This document shows positions 63,724 through 64,000 of a stretch of DNA of 64,000 nucleotides, piece by piece. Where the stretch lies: positions 2,356,001 to 2,420,000 of the forward strand of contig NZ_ARYH01000001.1 of assembly GCF_000685235.1 (NCBI RefSeq), given 5' to 3'. Within the stretch, counting starts at the first letter, position 1. Every line of letters begins with the position of its first letter. Origin of the DNA: Hyphomonas adhaerens MHS-3. Lineage in GTDB: Bacteria > Pseudomonadota > Alphaproteobacteria > Caulobacterales > Hyphomonadaceae. Both the position numbers and the translations under genes were made by a program. The notes under the pieces were generated by a model. It saw only the letters and a list, made by a program, of their open reading frames with translations, did no database searches and had not been told where the DNA came from.

Positions 63724-64000
63724 GTGACTGATATCGCTGCGTCGGGTGAAGCGGGCAAGGGCCGCGACACGTCTTTTTTTGGCCATCCAAAAGGATTGGC
63801 GATCCTGTTCCTGACAGAGATGTGGGAGCGTTTTTCGTACTACGGAATGCGTGGCCTGCTGGTGTTGTACCTGACCCAGCATTTCCTTTTCTCGGATGAG
63901 AAATCCTCGATCATGTACGGCGCTTACACAGCGCTTGTTTACGTGATGACGATTATCGGCGGCACCCTGGCTGACCGTTATCTCGGACAGCGCAAGGCGG
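63724..64000 (+). CDS. POT-family peptide transporter, 5' part only
   Basis: The start of a proton-coupled oligopeptide transporter, cut by the window end after 92 codons. GTG at 63724 is used as start. The signature [19 protein letters not shown] (near residues 32-50), which contains the ExxER motif of POT transporters, and [10 protein letters not shown] further on are present. It follows gshA by about 108 bases and is probably its own unit. The remaining about 400 residues are outside the window. Confidence 0.88.
   Translation, partial: MTDIAASGEAGKGRDTSFFGHPKGLAILFLTEMWERFSYYGMRGLLVLYLTQHFLFSDEKSSIMYGAYTALVYVMTIIGGTLADRYLGQRKA

Overview
The window is one contiguous, gene-dense stretch of a high-GC chromosome (roughly 60% GC by eye), with no insertion sequence, prophage, CRISPR array or rRNA recognised. 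Gene content points to an aerobic alphaproteobacterium, most likely of the Hyphomonadaceae/Caulobacterales type. Reasons: a split ATP synthase operon with only F1 genes (atpHAGDC), many acyl-CoA dehydrogenases, a CYP153-type P450, alphaproteobacterial GshA and UbiA types, a Vibrio-TonB2-like TonB/ExbB operon, and a perfect match to the CtrA cell-cycle box (TTAA-N7-TTAA). The taxonomic call is an inference from gene content.

Layout. 1-5.9 kb: pyruvate kinase, a retropepsin-like protease with a DUF1289 protein, a divergent CobT-like protein and a paired acyl-CoA dehydrogenase. 5.9-21 kb: an envelope polysaccharide locus with several glycosyltransferases, an outer-membrane beta-barrel, a Wzc-type tyrosine autokinase, an O-antigen-ligase/Wzy-type polymerase, an ExoY-like initiating sugar transferase, a short Wza-like export lipoprotein and a Ser/Thr-type metallophosphatase. 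21-27.7 kb: lipid and hydrocarbon catabolism (ABM monooxygenase, acyl-CoA dehydrogenase, GPH-type transporter, CYP153 P450, TauD-type dioxygenase) with a Deg protease. 27.8-33 kb: RarA, RluC-like synthase, a UDP-glucuronate-4-epimerase-like enzyme, SppA and tRNA-Gln(TTG). 33.4-40.2 kb: a large TonB energy module (DUF3450, TtpC-like ExbB, ExbB, two ExbD, two TonB, TPR protein). 40.2-45.6 kb: a MoxR/VWA pair, an unrecognised protein, a glycosyltransferase, a hotdog thioesterase and a TetR regulator. 45.6-53.1 kb: PriA and the F1 ATP synthase operon. 53.1-57.6 kb: enoyl-CoA hydratase and FrnE-like protein, divergent from a MarR regulator with a secreted metallo-beta-lactamase-fold lipoprotein and an S41 peptidase lipoprotein. 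57.6-64 kb: UbiA with an unusual tail, an aldehyde dehydrogenase, RsmE, two poorly known proteins, GshA and the start of a POT peptide transporter cut by the window end.

How the parts fit. The polysaccharide genes can account for initiation (sugar transferase), chain assembly (glycosyltransferases), polymerisation (O-antigen-ligase family) and export (Wzc, export lipoprotein, beta-barrel), but no flippase is seen here. The TonB module is the most distinctive assembly: it matches the multi-protein TonB2 architecture but has a doubled ExbD and a second TonB behind its own terminator, promoter and 19-bp palindrome. Several regulatory DNA elements are readable directly: a 28-bp perfect palindrome at the MarR promoter, a TetR-type operator, a CtrA box, a hairpin covering a Shine-Dalgarno sequence, and seven intrinsic terminators.
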